From CAZPMO01 sp964587515 (GTDB lineage Bacteria; Pseudomonadota; Alphaproteobacteria; MPNO01), in NCBI GenBank assembly GCA_964587515.1, contig CAZPMO010000041.1, forward strand, positions 1-30,151: DNA of 30,151 nt, written 5' to 3'. Every line of letters begins with the position of its first letter. Position 1 is the stretch's first letter. The notes beneath the pieces are model-generated. The model worked only from the letters and a program-made list of their open reading frames with translations, did not search any database and had not been told where the DNA came from. Shown here one piece after another: positions 1 through 7,734 of the stretch. The translations under genes and the position numbers were made by a program.

Positions 1-74
1 GGTCAAGCCCGGGCAAGACGGGTGGGTAGCGGGGATTTAAACCGGACACCAGTGGGTCAAGCCCGGTCATGACA
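1..74. repeat. Two degenerate copies of a palindromic repeat half
   Basis: GGTCAAGCCCGG occurs at 2 bp into the window edge region (1-12) and again at 55-66. The second copy runs on as TCATGACA. This resembles one arm of the perfect palindrome at 8992-9067 (ATCAAGTCCGGGATGACA), with C for T and small gaps. I read these as worn members of the same dispersed family, lying downstream of the DUF1330 gene. No gene is supported in 1-103. Confidence 0.4.
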
Positions 75-103
75 TCGGTGTGTCGGGGTGAAAGAGAGAG
101 CGC

Positions 104-394
104 TCAAAACCCTTCCGCGACAATCAGATTCCCCTTGGCGACGCTCTGGCGGATTTTGATCAGGGGCTGGAAGTCGTCGGACTCGTACCAGCGTTTCAGG
201 GTTTCCATGTCGGGGAATTCGTGGACCACCATGCGCGGGCCGGGCCATTCCCCTTCCAGCACTTCGAAGTCGCCGCCGACAAGCTGGCGGCCGCCGAATT
301 TCTCGATGCTGGCGCGGGCCGGGCCGGTGTAGTCGCGCCGGTAGGTTCCCGCGTCCGACAGCTCCGTCTGGTGATAAATCACATAGGCCGCCAT
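104..394 (-). CDS. DUF1330 domain protein
   Basis: A 96-residue protein beginning MAAYVIYHQTEL. Its full length matches the small dimeric alpha/beta ferredoxin-like fold called DUF1330. Typical features are an N-terminal beta strand (AAYVIYHQTE), a central GGxFEVLEGEWPGPRMVVHEFPDMETLKRWYES block, and the FQPLIKIRQSVAKGNLIVAEGF ending. No biochemical role is established for the family; members are often found beside catabolic genes. An AAGGAG ribosome binding site lies about nine bases before the ATG. It diverges from the CoxL-like gene at 508 across a gap of about 110 bases that must hold both promoters; I could not assign them. Confidence 0.85.
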   Translation of the reverse strand: MAAYVIYHQTELSDAGTYRRDYTGPARASIEKFGGRQLVGGDFEVLEGEWPGPRMVVHEFPDMETLKRWYESDDFQPLIKIRQSVAKGNLIVAEGF

Positions 395-507
395 TTTCGC
401 CTCTCCTTTACGATGAACGGTTTTCCCACCGGCACCTTAGATGGACTCGGGGCCTCACGGCCCATAGAATTTCGCCGCGCTTCGGCGCCAGGGGAGGGAG
501 AAATTCC

Positions 508-2841
508 ATGAACATGATCCGTATCGGCGAGCCCGTCAGGCGGGAAGAGGATTTGCGGCTGCTGCGCGGACGCGGACGCTATGTGGACGACGTCGACGCG
601 CTGCACCAGGCGCGCGCCCATGTGCTGCGCTCTCCCCACGCCCATGCCGAAATCCGCTCGCTCGACGCGGCCGCGGCGCGCGGCGCGCCGGGCGTGCTCG
701 CGGTGCTGACCGCCACGGAACTGGCCGAGCGCGGGCTCGGCATGCTGAAACCGGCCTTCGCGGGCAAGCGCGCCGACGGCCAACCCGGCTTCGTGTGTTC
801 GCAACCGCTGCTGGCGGGTGACCGGGTGCGCTTCGTCGGCGAGCCGGTGGCCTTCATCGTCGCCGAGTCCGTGGAGCAGGCCAAGGACGCGGCCGAGCTG
901 ATCGTCGTCGAATACGACCCGCTGCCGTCGGTGGTCGACGTCGACGACGCGCTGGCCGAGGGCGCGCCGGTGCTGTGGGACGACAATCCCGGCAACGAGG
1001 CTTTCACGTTCGAGACCGGCGACGCGCCCGCCGTGGACGCGGCGATTTCGGGCGCCGCCCACATCGTGCGCCATCGGGTCTGCGTCAACCGGGTCACCGC
1101 CAACTGCATGGAAACGCGCGGCTGCATCGCCGAGTACGAGCTTGACGAGGACCGCTATACGCTGCGCGCCACGGTGCAGTCGGTGCACGGCATCCGGGCC
1201 CAGATCGCGGGCCAGATCTTCGCCATGCCGCAGACCCGGCTGCGCGTAATCTGCGATCACATGGGCGGCGGGTTCGGCATCAAGGGCGGCTGCTATCCGG
1301 AATACAGCCTCGCGCTGTGGGCGTCGGAGATCGTCGAGCGTCCGGTGAAATGGATGGCCGAGCGCGCCGAAAGCCTGCAGACCGACGAGCACGGGCGCGG
1401 CGGGCTGGTCGACGCCGAGCTGGCGCTGGACGCCGATTACAAATTCCTTGCCATCCGCACCCACACCAAGGTGCCGATCGGGGCATACTTCACCAACGAC
1501 CGCAACATCCGCTCGACCACCGGCGGGCTCGGCGGTCTGGCCGGCGTCTATGGCTTGCCCGCCATCCATGCGCGGGTTACCGGCGCGCTGACCAACATCA
1601 TGACCAACGCCCAGTATCGCGGCGGCGCGAAGCCCGAACCGGTCCACGTGCTGGAGGTCATGGTCGACCAGGCCGGCCGCCAACTCGGCGTCGATCCGAT
1701 CGAGCTGCGCCGTCGCAACACGCTGTCGGCCGAGGCAATGCCCTATCGCACCAGCCTCGGCGATATATACGATTGCGGCGATTTCCCGCGCAATTTCGAG
1801 CAGTGCCTGAGCGCGGGCGCCTATGAGAACGCGGAGCAACGCCGCGGCGAGGCGCGCGAGCGCGGCAAGCTGCTCGGCACCGGCACGTCGAACACCGTCA
1901 CCGCGGTCGCGAGCACCAATTTCGAACATGCCGAGGTGCGCTTCGACACCGCCGGCGGGATCACCCTGCTGTGCGGCGCCATGGATCACGGCCAGGGCCA
2001 CGGCACCACCTTCAAACAAGTGCTGGCCGACCGGCTGGGGATCGACGGCGACCGCATCCGCTATCGCTACGGCGATACCGACCAGGTGGCCACCGGGGTC
2101 GGCACGTTCAACGCGCGCTGCGCGGTGTTCGCGGGCTCGGCGGTTTCCATCGCCGCCGAAAAGATCATCGAAAAGGGCAAGCGCATCGCCGCCCATCTGA
2201 TGGAGGCCGCGGTCGACGATATCGAATTCGCCGACGGCGAGTTTACCGTCGCCGGCACCGACCGCTCGCTCGAATTGACCGAGGTCGCCCGGGCGGCCTT
2301 CCAGAAGCCGCGCCTGCCCGCCGATATCGAGCCCGGCCTGTACGAACATGGCGAGTTCGGCATGGGCGCCGGCGACCGGCCGACCTATCCCAACGGCAGC
2401 CATCTGGTCGAAATCGAGATCGACATCGAGACCGGCAAGGTCGAGCTGGTGCGCTACGCCGCCGTCGACGACGCCGGCAACATCCTCAACCCGCTGCTGT
2501 TCGACGGCCAGGTTCATGGCGGCATCGCCCAGGGCGTCGGCCAGGCGCTGATGGAGGACATCCATTACGACCGCGAGAGCGGCCAGCTCCTGACCGGCTC
2601 GTTCATGGATTATTCCATGCCGCGCGCCGACGATTTCTGCCAGTTCGAAATCGCCGCCAACGTGGTGCCCACAGAACGCAACCCGCTGGGGGTGAAGGGC
2701 GTCGGCGAGGCCGGCACGGTCGGCGCGCTGCCGGCGGTGATGAACGCCATCAACGACGCGCTGCACCGCGCCGGCGCGCCGACGGTGGAGATGCCGGCCA
2801 CCCAGGAAAAGGTCTGGCGGGCGCTGCAAAGCGCGTCCTGA
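508..2841 (+). CDS. Xanthine dehydrogenase family molybdopterin-binding subunit (CoxL-like)
   Basis: A 777-residue molybdenum hydroxylase large subunit. The N-terminal aldehyde oxidase/xanthine dehydrogenase a/b hammerhead region starts RIGEPVRREEDLRLLRGRGRYVDD. The cofactor-binding glycine loop GGGFGIKGG is near residue 253, and GVKGVGEAGTVGA carries the presumed catalytic Glu734. The loop that reads AYRCSFR in true CO dehydrogenase and AYRGAGR in form II relatives reads Q-YRGGAKPE here (Tyr370), so it is not a CO dehydrogenase and departs even from the form II pattern. A strong GGGAGGGAG site precedes the ATG. The FAD (CoxM) and 2Fe-2S (CoxS) partner genes are not adjacent. The protein probably hydroxylates a heterocyclic or aromatic substrate in the cytoplasm; the substrate is unknown. 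Confidence 0.9.
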   Translation: MNMIRIGEPVRREEDLRLLRGRGRYVDDVDALHQARAHVLRSPHAHAEIRSLDAAAARGAPGVLAVLTATELAERGLGMLKPAFAGKRADGQPGFVCSQPLLAGDRVRFVGEPVAFIVAESVEQAKDAAELIVVEYDPLPSVVDVDDALAEGAPVLWDDNPGNEAFTFETGDAPAVDAAISGAAHIVRHRVCVNRVTANCMETRGCIAEYELDEDRYTLRATVQSVHGIRAQIAGQIFAMPQTRLRVICDHMGGGFGIKGGCYPEYSLALWASEIVERPVKWMAERAESLQTDEHGRGGLVDAELALDADYKFLAIRTHTKVPIGAYFTNDRNIRSTTGGLGGLAGVYGLPAIHARVTGALTNIMTNAQYRGGAKPEPVHVLEVMVDQAGRQLGVDPIELRRRNTLSAEAMPYRTSLGDIYDCGDFPRNFEQCLSAGAYENAEQRRGEARERGKLLGTGTSNTVTAVASTNFEHAEVRFDTAGGITLLCGAMDHGQGHGTTFKQVLADRLGIDGDRIRYRYGDTDQVATGVGTFNARCAVFAGSAVSIAAEKIIEKGKRIAAHLMEAAVDDIEFADGEFTVAGTDRSLELTEVARAAFQKPRLPADIEPGLYEHGEFGMGAGDRPTYPNGSHLVEIEIDIETGKVELVRYAAVDDAGNILNPLLFDGQVHGGIAQGVGQALMEDIHYDRESGQLLTGSFMDYSMPRADDFCQFEIAANVVPTERNPLGVKGVGEAGTVGALPAVMNAINDALHRAGAPTVEMPATQEKVWRALQSAS

Positions 2842-2861
2842 CGAAGTGGCGGGACAGCATG

Positions 2862-2907
2862 CTTCGAGACGGCGCGACGAATGGATGCCCGACAAACCGC
2901 CTCGAAG
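2862..2907. repeat. Imperfect inverted repeat after the CoxL-like gene
   Basis: Arms CTTCGAGACGG (2862-2872) and CCGCCTCGAAG (2897-2907) pair at 10 of 11 positions around a 24-base loop. No T-run follows, so it is a poor intrinsic terminator. CTTCGAGACGG-type arms recall dispersed hairpin repeats in alphaproteobacterial genomes. It lies 20 bases past the stop codon. Confidence 0.45.
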
Positions 2908-2962
2908 GACATGGTCATGTGTTGCTCTCAGCGCTTATTGCTATAACGCCGTGAGCGCGGCC

Positions 2963-3169
2963 TCATACGGATGATTTTTCACCATCAAGGCACAAAGACA
3001 CAAAGGGACTCTTGGCGCTTCGCACCCGCGGTGCGCTTCTACAGCACCGATCCGGCGTCTCGATCGCGCCGGCGTTGGAATCACCGCGCGTGCCGATGAA
3101 GGCGTGAACGCCTTCGACCAGGGGGCGCAGATGCGCCTCGTCGGCGACCAGCTTTCCGGCGTCGCTCAT
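2963..3169 (-). pseudogene. N-terminal stub of an MBL-fold metallo-hydrolase
   Basis: The frame opens with MSDAGKLVADEAHLRPL and continues VEGVHAFIGTRGDSNAGAIETPD. That is the usual first beta hairpin of metallo-beta-lactamase-fold hydrolases, which normally run on as GLVVIDA and then the HxHxDH zinc site. Here homology stops after about 43 residues, near 3045. The rest (RCCRSAPRVRSAKS...) is unrelated and crosses the repeat at 2981-3005, and no zinc motif is present. A GGAGAG ribosome binding site sits just before the ATG and overlaps the end of the TPR gene, so the start was once, or still is, translated downstream of that gene. I infer loss of the remaining coding sequence by rearrangement. 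A real 68-residue small protein cannot be excluded. Confidence 0.6.
2981..3005 (-). repeat. Copy of a CTTTGTG-type dispersed repeat
   Basis: Read on the minus strand this is CTTTGTGTCTTTGTGCCTTG followed by ATGGT. It matches 7697-7721 on the plus strand at 20 of 25 positions. Three of the five differences are C/T at positions 4, 8 and 12 of a four-base-phased motif. It lies inside the downstream part of the MBL stub, where the MBL-like reading has already stopped. Confidence 0.6.
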
Positions 3170-3180
3170 GAGAACTCTCC

Positions 3181-4641
3181 TCAGGCCGGGACGATGTCGA
3201 AGGACAGGCCGATCCGCATATCGTCGCTGGTGAAGGCGGCGGTCTGGTGCATCATGTAGGCGGGGAACAGCGCCAGCAGCCCGTCCCGCGGCGTCACGCG
3301 GTTGATCAGCGCCGCGTGCCGGTCGAGGCCCGGCAGATGACTGAACCCGTCGAACTCGATCCAGCCGGCCCGCGTCGGGTCGTCGGCGCGGCACGATGCC
3401 GGCATGCGCACGTAATAGGTGCCGCTTAGCCATTTTGATTCGTGGATGTGCGACGGGTGATGGCCGCCGCCGGTGAGGATCGTGGCCCATAGCTCGAGCC
3501 GCCGCCGCGCCGGAATATTGCCCAGCAGGGGATGCTCCGGGTCCGGCTCGAGCCCCGCGACAAAATCATCGACGCCTCTGGTGATCAGCTCGCCCACCGC
3601 GGCCAGCGCCGGTGTCGGATGATCGAGCACGCCGAACACGAAACCACGCTTCGAGGTGTCGTATGAATCATGGATCCATTTCAGCGACGGATGGCCGAGG
3701 ATTTCCTCGACCAGCGCATCGTTGAAGGCGGCGCTGTCGGCATAACCCGCCGGGGGGTCGACCATCTCGGCCGAGCGCAGATCGTCGCGCCCGTAAAGAT
3801 GATCGTAGGCCTCGAGATCGTCGCGCGCGAGACAGACGATCGCCTCGGTGGCGATCGCCATCTGGCTGGCTGGCTGGTGCCGCCGCACCCGCCGGGCAAG
3901 CTCGAGCGCGTCTTCGTAACTACCTTCTTCGAGCCGGATCTGCTGCAATCTGGTATAGGCGGCGATCGCGTCCGGTCGGAGGGCGAGGGCGCGTTCGAGA
4001 CACTCGACGGCGCGCGCATTGTCGCCCTGTTCATGATGCAGCGTGCCGAGGTTCAGCAGCGCCTCGACGAAGTCGGGCTGGCGGCTCAGCGCCTGTTCGA
4101 AGGCCGCTATGGCGCGTTCCGGGCGGTCCAGCTTGCGCAGCGTGACGCCGAGATTGCTCCACCCGGCGACGAAATCGGGCTTCGCCGCCACCGCGCGCTC
4201 ATAACTCGCCGCCGCTTCTTCCAGATCGCCGCGCTCCTGCAGCGTATTGCCGAGATTGTTGTGCGCCATCTCGGAATGCGGCGCGGCGGCGACCACCTTG
4301 CGGAAACACGCGATCGCCTGATCGAAGCGGCCCATGTCGTGATAGACGTTGCCCAGATTGCCGCTGAACTCGATGCGGTCCGGCACCGCGGTCACGGCCC
4401 ATTCCATCAGCCGCGCGGCCCATTCCAGCGCGCCCGCGCGATGGGCGACGAAACCCAGCGCGTGCAGCGCCTCGCCGTTGCCGGGGTCCGCCGCGACCAT
4501 GGCCTGATAATGCAGCGCGTGCCGCAGCAGCTCGTCGCTGCGCGTGTGTTGTATCGCGGCCAGCAGATCGGCCGGCAGCTCACGCGGCACATCTCCCGCC
4601 GCGCGCCGCGTCACGCCCTCTATTCCCGCCGCTCCCGTCAT
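3181..4641 (-). CDS. TPR-repeat protein with C-terminal putative 2OG-Fe(II) oxygenase domain
   Basis: A 486-residue fusion. Roughly residues 25-270 are tandem tetratricopeptide repeats (for example AHNNLGNTLQERGDLEEAAASYERAV and AGWSNLGVTLRKLDRPERAIAAFEQAL). The last 200 residues match the putative 2OG-Fe(II) oxygenase family (2OG-FeII_Oxy_5 type): HHPSHIHESKWLSGTYYVRMP, then LLALFPAYMMHQTAAF, ending MRIGLSFDIVPA. The HxH motif, the distal His and the Arg that would bind 2-oxoglutarate are visible. The substrate is unknown; TPRs may dock a protein target. I place the start at 4641 (MTGAAG) because GGTGGAG precedes it, although an upstream ATG at 4695 is in frame. It diverges from the hydrolase at 4788. 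Confidence 0.85.
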   Translation of the reverse strand: MTGAAGIEGVTRRAAGDVPRELPADLLAAIQHTRSDELLRHALHYQAMVAADPGNGEALHALGFVAHRAGALEWAARLMEWAVTAVPDRIEFSGNLGNVYHDMGRFDQAIACFRKVVAAAPHSEMAHNNLGNTLQERGDLEEAAASYERAVAAKPDFVAGWSNLGVTLRKLDRPERAIAAFEQALSRQPDFVEALLNLGTLHHEQGDNARAVECLERALALRPDAIAAYTRLQQIRLEEGSYEDALELARRVRRHQPASQMAIATEAIVCLARDDLEAYDHLYGRDDLRSAEMVDPPAGYADSAAFNDALVEEILGHPSLKWIHDSYDTSKRGFVFGVLDHPTPALAAVGELITRGVDDFVAGLEPDPEHPLLGNIPARRRLELWATILTGGGHHPSHIHESKWLSGTYYVRMPASCRADDPTRAGWIEFDGFSHLPGLDRHAALINRVTPRDGLLALFPAYMMHQTAAFTSDDMRIGLSFDIVPA

Positions 4642-4787
4642 GCCGCTCCACCGTTTCCGTACGTCACACCGATGCTGCCCCAGATCACTCCGCAAGGCAA
4701 TCGGCCTCGCGCCGAAAGACAGTTGACGGCGGGGCGCGCTCTGTTCAGCCTGTGGGGACCAGGAGACAACCGGGGAGGAGCGGCGTC

Positions 4788-5696
4788 ATGGCGAACGGAA
4801 CGCAGGGAACCTATGAAATCGACATCGAGGAGGTGGAATTTCTGCGCCACGGCGAGACGCCCTATCTCGCCCGCGTGTTCAAACCGCGTGGGCCGGGGCC
4901 GTTCCCGGCCGTGATCGACGCCCATGGCGGCGGGTGGTGCGACGGCGGCCGCGCCAATAATGACACTATCAACAGCGCCGTGGCGCGCGGCGGCGTTGTG
5001 GTCGCGGCGCTCGATTTCCGCAATCCGCCGGAAGCGAGCTATCCCGGCTCCGTGGCCGACATCAACTACGGAATCCGTTGGCTGAAATCCGAGGCCACGC
5101 GCTTCAATTCCACGCCCGAAATGGTCGGCGTCATGGGCACCTCCAGCGGCGGGCACCTGATCGTGCTGGCGGCGCTGAAACCCGACGATCCGCGCTACGC
5201 GGCGATCGCGTCGCCCGCCGGCGCGGCGTTCGACGCCCACGTGCCCTATGTGGTGGCGCTGTGGCCGGTGATCTGCCCGCTATCGCGCTACCGTATGCTC
5301 AAGGAGAGTCTCGCGACCGGCGCCGAAAACGAAACCTGGACCCGTCTGGTCGGCAATCAGGAACGCTACTGGATCACCGAGGACGCGATGGACGAAGGCA
5401 GCACCAATTTCGCGGTGCAGCGCGGCGACGCCATCGAGACGCCCAACATGCTGTACATGCAGCACAGCGACGATCCGCTGCACCCGCGCGCCAACCTGGA
5501 AACCTTCGTCGCCGGTTACCGCAAGGCCGGCGGCGATGTGGAGCTCGTCTTCTTCGAGGGCGAGAAATACGACGCCATCCGCTCCGACCCGGACTCGCCC
5601 CACGCCCATTCCGCCATCGCCACGATCGTTGAATTTATCCATCGCGAGGCCGCGGCGGCGGGGAGCCCGCAAGCGCGGGCGGCGAGCGGGGAGTAG
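4788..5696 (+). CDS. Alpha/beta hydrolase, hormone-sensitive-lipase-like esterase
   Basis: A 302-residue alpha/beta hydrolase. The HGGGW oxyanion motif is at about residues 46-50. The nucleophile elbow is GTSSGG with Ser119 in GxSxG register. The acid is likely the Asp of SDDPLHP, and the base the His of SPHAHSA near the C-terminus. This order and spacing fit carboxylesterases of the HSL/BD-FAE type. No signal peptide is seen, so it is cytoplasmic. The start at 4788 (MANGTQG) is chosen over an in-frame ATG at 4752 because GGGGAGGAG lies just upstream. The next gene starts 19 bases after its stop, so the two are probably co-transcribed. The ester substrate is unknown. Confidence 0.88.
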   Translation: MANGTQGTYEIDIEEVEFLRHGETPYLARVFKPRGPGPFPAVIDAHGGGWCDGGRANNDTINSAVARGGVVVAALDFRNPPEASYPGSVADINYGIRWLKSEATRFNSTPEMVGVMGTSSGGHLIVLAALKPDDPRYAAIASPAGAAFDAHVPYVVALWPVICPLSRYRMLKESLATGAENETWTRLVGNQERYWITEDAMDEGSTNFAVQRGDAIETPNMLYMQHSDDPLHPRANLETFVAGYRKAGGDVELVFFEGEKYDAIRSDPDSPHAHSAIATIVEFIHREAAAAGSPQARAASGE

Positions 5697-5715
5697 GTCG
5701 GGTAGACCAAGGCGC

Positions 5716-6507
5716 ATGTCCGAAACGCCGTTCTACAAGGACCATTGGGCCACGATCGAGGAAGAACGCCTCGGTCACTACCGGCGCCTGTTCGAATGGA
5801 ACCCGGCGTCGGCGGTCTTCTACGAGGCGGCCCATATCGGCCCCGGTCACACGGTCGCCGAGTTCGGCTGCGGGCCGGGCCATACGGCGGTGGAGATCGC
5901 CGACTGGGTGGGGCCTGAAGGCCACGTCCACGCGCTGGACATCAACGCCGATTTCATTGCGAGCACGCGGGAGAACGCGGACCGCGCCGGCATCGGCGAC
6001 AGGATCACCGCGCAACTGTGCGACGGGACCGCGCTTCCTTTGCCCGGGGGCTCCCTCGATCGGGTGACCACGCGCAACACGCTCATCTACGTGGATGATC
6101 CGTTGGTCACGCTGGGGGAATTCAAACGGGTTCTCCGCCCCGGCGGCAAGGCGCACGCCATCGAAGGCGACTGGCCCATGATGATCGCCGAGCCGGTCCC
6201 GACCGAGGCCTGGCAGGCCTTCGTCGCGGCCGCCGGCCAAGCCTGCCGCACACCGGAGATTGGCAGGAAGCTGACCGGGCTAATGGCGAAATCGGGTTTC
6301 CGCGACGTGGAAATCCAGCTCCTCACCCGTCCCGACACCGAAGGCCGGCTGATGCCCATGCTCACCACCATGGCCCAGTTCGCCCGCGACGCCGGCGGTA
6401 TGGACACAGCGGAAACCTACGCCATCCTCGCCACCCTCGACCAGGCCCTCGCCGAAGGGACCTACCTGGTCCTGGCGCCGCAATTCATCGTGACCGGGAA
6501 GCGGTGA
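5716..6507 (+). CDS. Class I SAM-dependent methyltransferase
   Basis: A 263-residue Rossmann-type methyltransferase. SAM motif I is VAEFGCGPG (residues 47-55), followed by the acidic loop HALDINADFI and then DRVTTRNTLIYVDDP and EFKRVLRPGGKAHAIEGDWP, which are the usual motifs II-III of the Methyltransf_11/25 group. The substrate cannot be read from sequence. The start MSETPFYKDHW follows the esterase stop by 19 bases. An in-frame extension upstream overlaps the esterase and has no protein-like character, so I exclude it. Probable operon with the esterase. Confidence 0.88.
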   Translation: MSETPFYKDHWATIEEERLGHYRRLFEWNPASAVFYEAAHIGPGHTVAEFGCGPGHTAVEIADWVGPEGHVHALDINADFIASTRENADRAGIGDRITAQLCDGTALPLPGGSLDRVTTRNTLIYVDDPLVTLGEFKRVLRPGGKAHAIEGDWPMMIAEPVPTEAWQAFVAAAGQACRTPEIGRKLTGLMAKSGFRDVEIQLLTRPDTEGRLMPMLTTMAQFARDAGGMDTAETYAILATLDQALAEGTYLVLAPQFIVTGKR

Positions 6508-6591
6508 TCCGGGGGGAGAATCAGGATTCAACTAATCCGCTACATGTGCGAGACTTCAACGCGTTAAGAAATAGCCTTTCTTTGGTCTCCA

Positions 6592-7673
6592 ATGCGCTTC
6601 TTTGCGAATGGCCCGTCGATCCCAGATGATCTATTGACTGCCCGCGACGAAGGCCGCGTGGTCTTTTTTTGTGGTGCCGGTGTTTCGAGAGCGCGCGCAG
6701 AACTTCCCGATTTTTTCGGCCTCGCTGATAATGTTATTCAAAGACTTGGCGTTCCCGCTGCTAACCCAGCCGTTATCATCCTCAACGAAGCGCGGGAGAT
6801 GGAGGTACGGCGCGGAGTCGTTGGCTTGATCTCGGCTGACCGTATATTCGGACAGTTGCAACGTGATTTCCTTGCTCGCGACATTGAATCTGTAGTTGCC
6901 GAGGCACTGCAACCACGTCTGGATGCAGACCTATCCAAGTCAATGATTTGTTTCGTTTAAGCGTCGAGTACCCCGACCCTTCGGACGAAGCGAACATTCC
7001 CGATAAATGGGTCGAATTTACGGTGCAAGAATTCCGCAAAAATCTTGAACACGCACTGATCTTAGAAGGTGAATTAGGGGGTTATGGGTTGAGCGGCATC
7101 AGCCCCATTATCGCCGACGATGAGTCAGAGGACAGTCTGCATAGCCTTAATGATGAAACAGGAGAGCGTTGTGTTTCGGATGACGAGTTGCGCGACGTGA
7201 TATTGCATACAGACGATGAATTTCGGTCCCAAATTCTTTGGCAAGCGGGTAGATGGTCGGAAGATGATAGGGAAGACATTGCCGCGCATTGGTCTGAAAT
7301 GTTACCCCGATTTATTCGGAACGCCTGGCCGCGTCAGAGGTCAGCAAAATCTCCGAGAATTTCTGCTCGATTGTGCGATCTCGCTTTTTCGAACGTCGAA
7401 CGTTTTGAAGAAATGGCCAAAATTATTTTGCCACTATTAACGACAATAGACCGCAGCCATCACATGTTTCGAAATTTTCGGAAATCCGAAGACGATATCG
7501 TTGAACAGTATCCTCGTCAGACATTGGCGCTCTTGCACGCAGTCCTTCCGCGGAAAGCTGAATCTTGGCCATACGGTGTCGGCGAGACGCTCGAACAAAT
7601 TAGCGAATCAGATAACAGTTTGAGGATGGATGAAAGGTGGTTGGAACTTAAACGGATTTGGGATTCTCGATAG
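6592..7673 (+). pseudogene. SIR2-family (defence-type) gene with internal deletion and frameshift
   Basis: Two frames form one broken gene. The first (6592-6960) reads MRFFANGPSIPDDLLTARD then VVFFCGAGVSRARAELPDFFGLADNVI, the NAD-binding GAGxS start of SIR2-domain proteins, and runs to about residue 115 before a stop. The second (open from about 6948 to 7673) holds a C-terminal region: FTVQEFRKNLEHALILEGELGGYGLS, then ILPLLTTIDRSHHMFRNFRKSEDDIVEQYPRQTLALLHAVLP, ending LRMDERWLELKRIWDSR. This resembles the tail of large bacterial SIR2 proteins of about 1,100-1,300 residues implicated in anti-phage NAD depletion. The catalytic His region and the long middle are missing, so it should be inactive. 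GC content is plainly below that of the neighbours, indicating acquisition by transfer. It converges on glcE. Confidence 0.75.
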
Positions 7674-7696
7674 TTCCTTGGTGCCATGCAGGATTT

Positions 7697-7721
7697 CTTC
7701 GTGCCTTCGTGCCTTAGTGGT
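7697..7721 (+). repeat. Copy of a CTTCGTG-type dispersed repeat
   Basis: CTTCGTGCCTTCGTGCCTTA followed by GTGGT lies 23 bases past the end of the SIR2 remnant and just before the end of glcE. It is the partner of the minus-strand copy at 2981-3005 (20 of 25 identical). Similar CTTCGTGCCTTTGTG sequences are familiar from many bacterial genomes as dispersed elements of unknown function. Confidence 0.6.
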
Positions 7722-7734
7722 AAATAAATTCCCC

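Noticed and set aside
508..2841. True CO dehydrogenase large subunit
   Set aside because: The AYRCSFR loop with its catalytic Cys is missing, and no CoxM or CoxS gene adjoins.
379..2895. 838-codon minus-strand open frame
   Set aside because: It is antisense to the CoxL-like gene, rich in Arg, His, Gly and Ala with no recognisable domain, and arises from high GC at third codon positions.
4723..4751. TTGACG before the esterase as a promoter
   Set aside because: No acceptable -10 hexamer lies 16-18 bases downstream.
6592..7673. Two-gene defence system (separate SIR2 and partner)
   Set aside because: The second frame has no ribosome binding site or good start and looks like the C-terminus of the same long protein. 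A single deleted gene is simpler.
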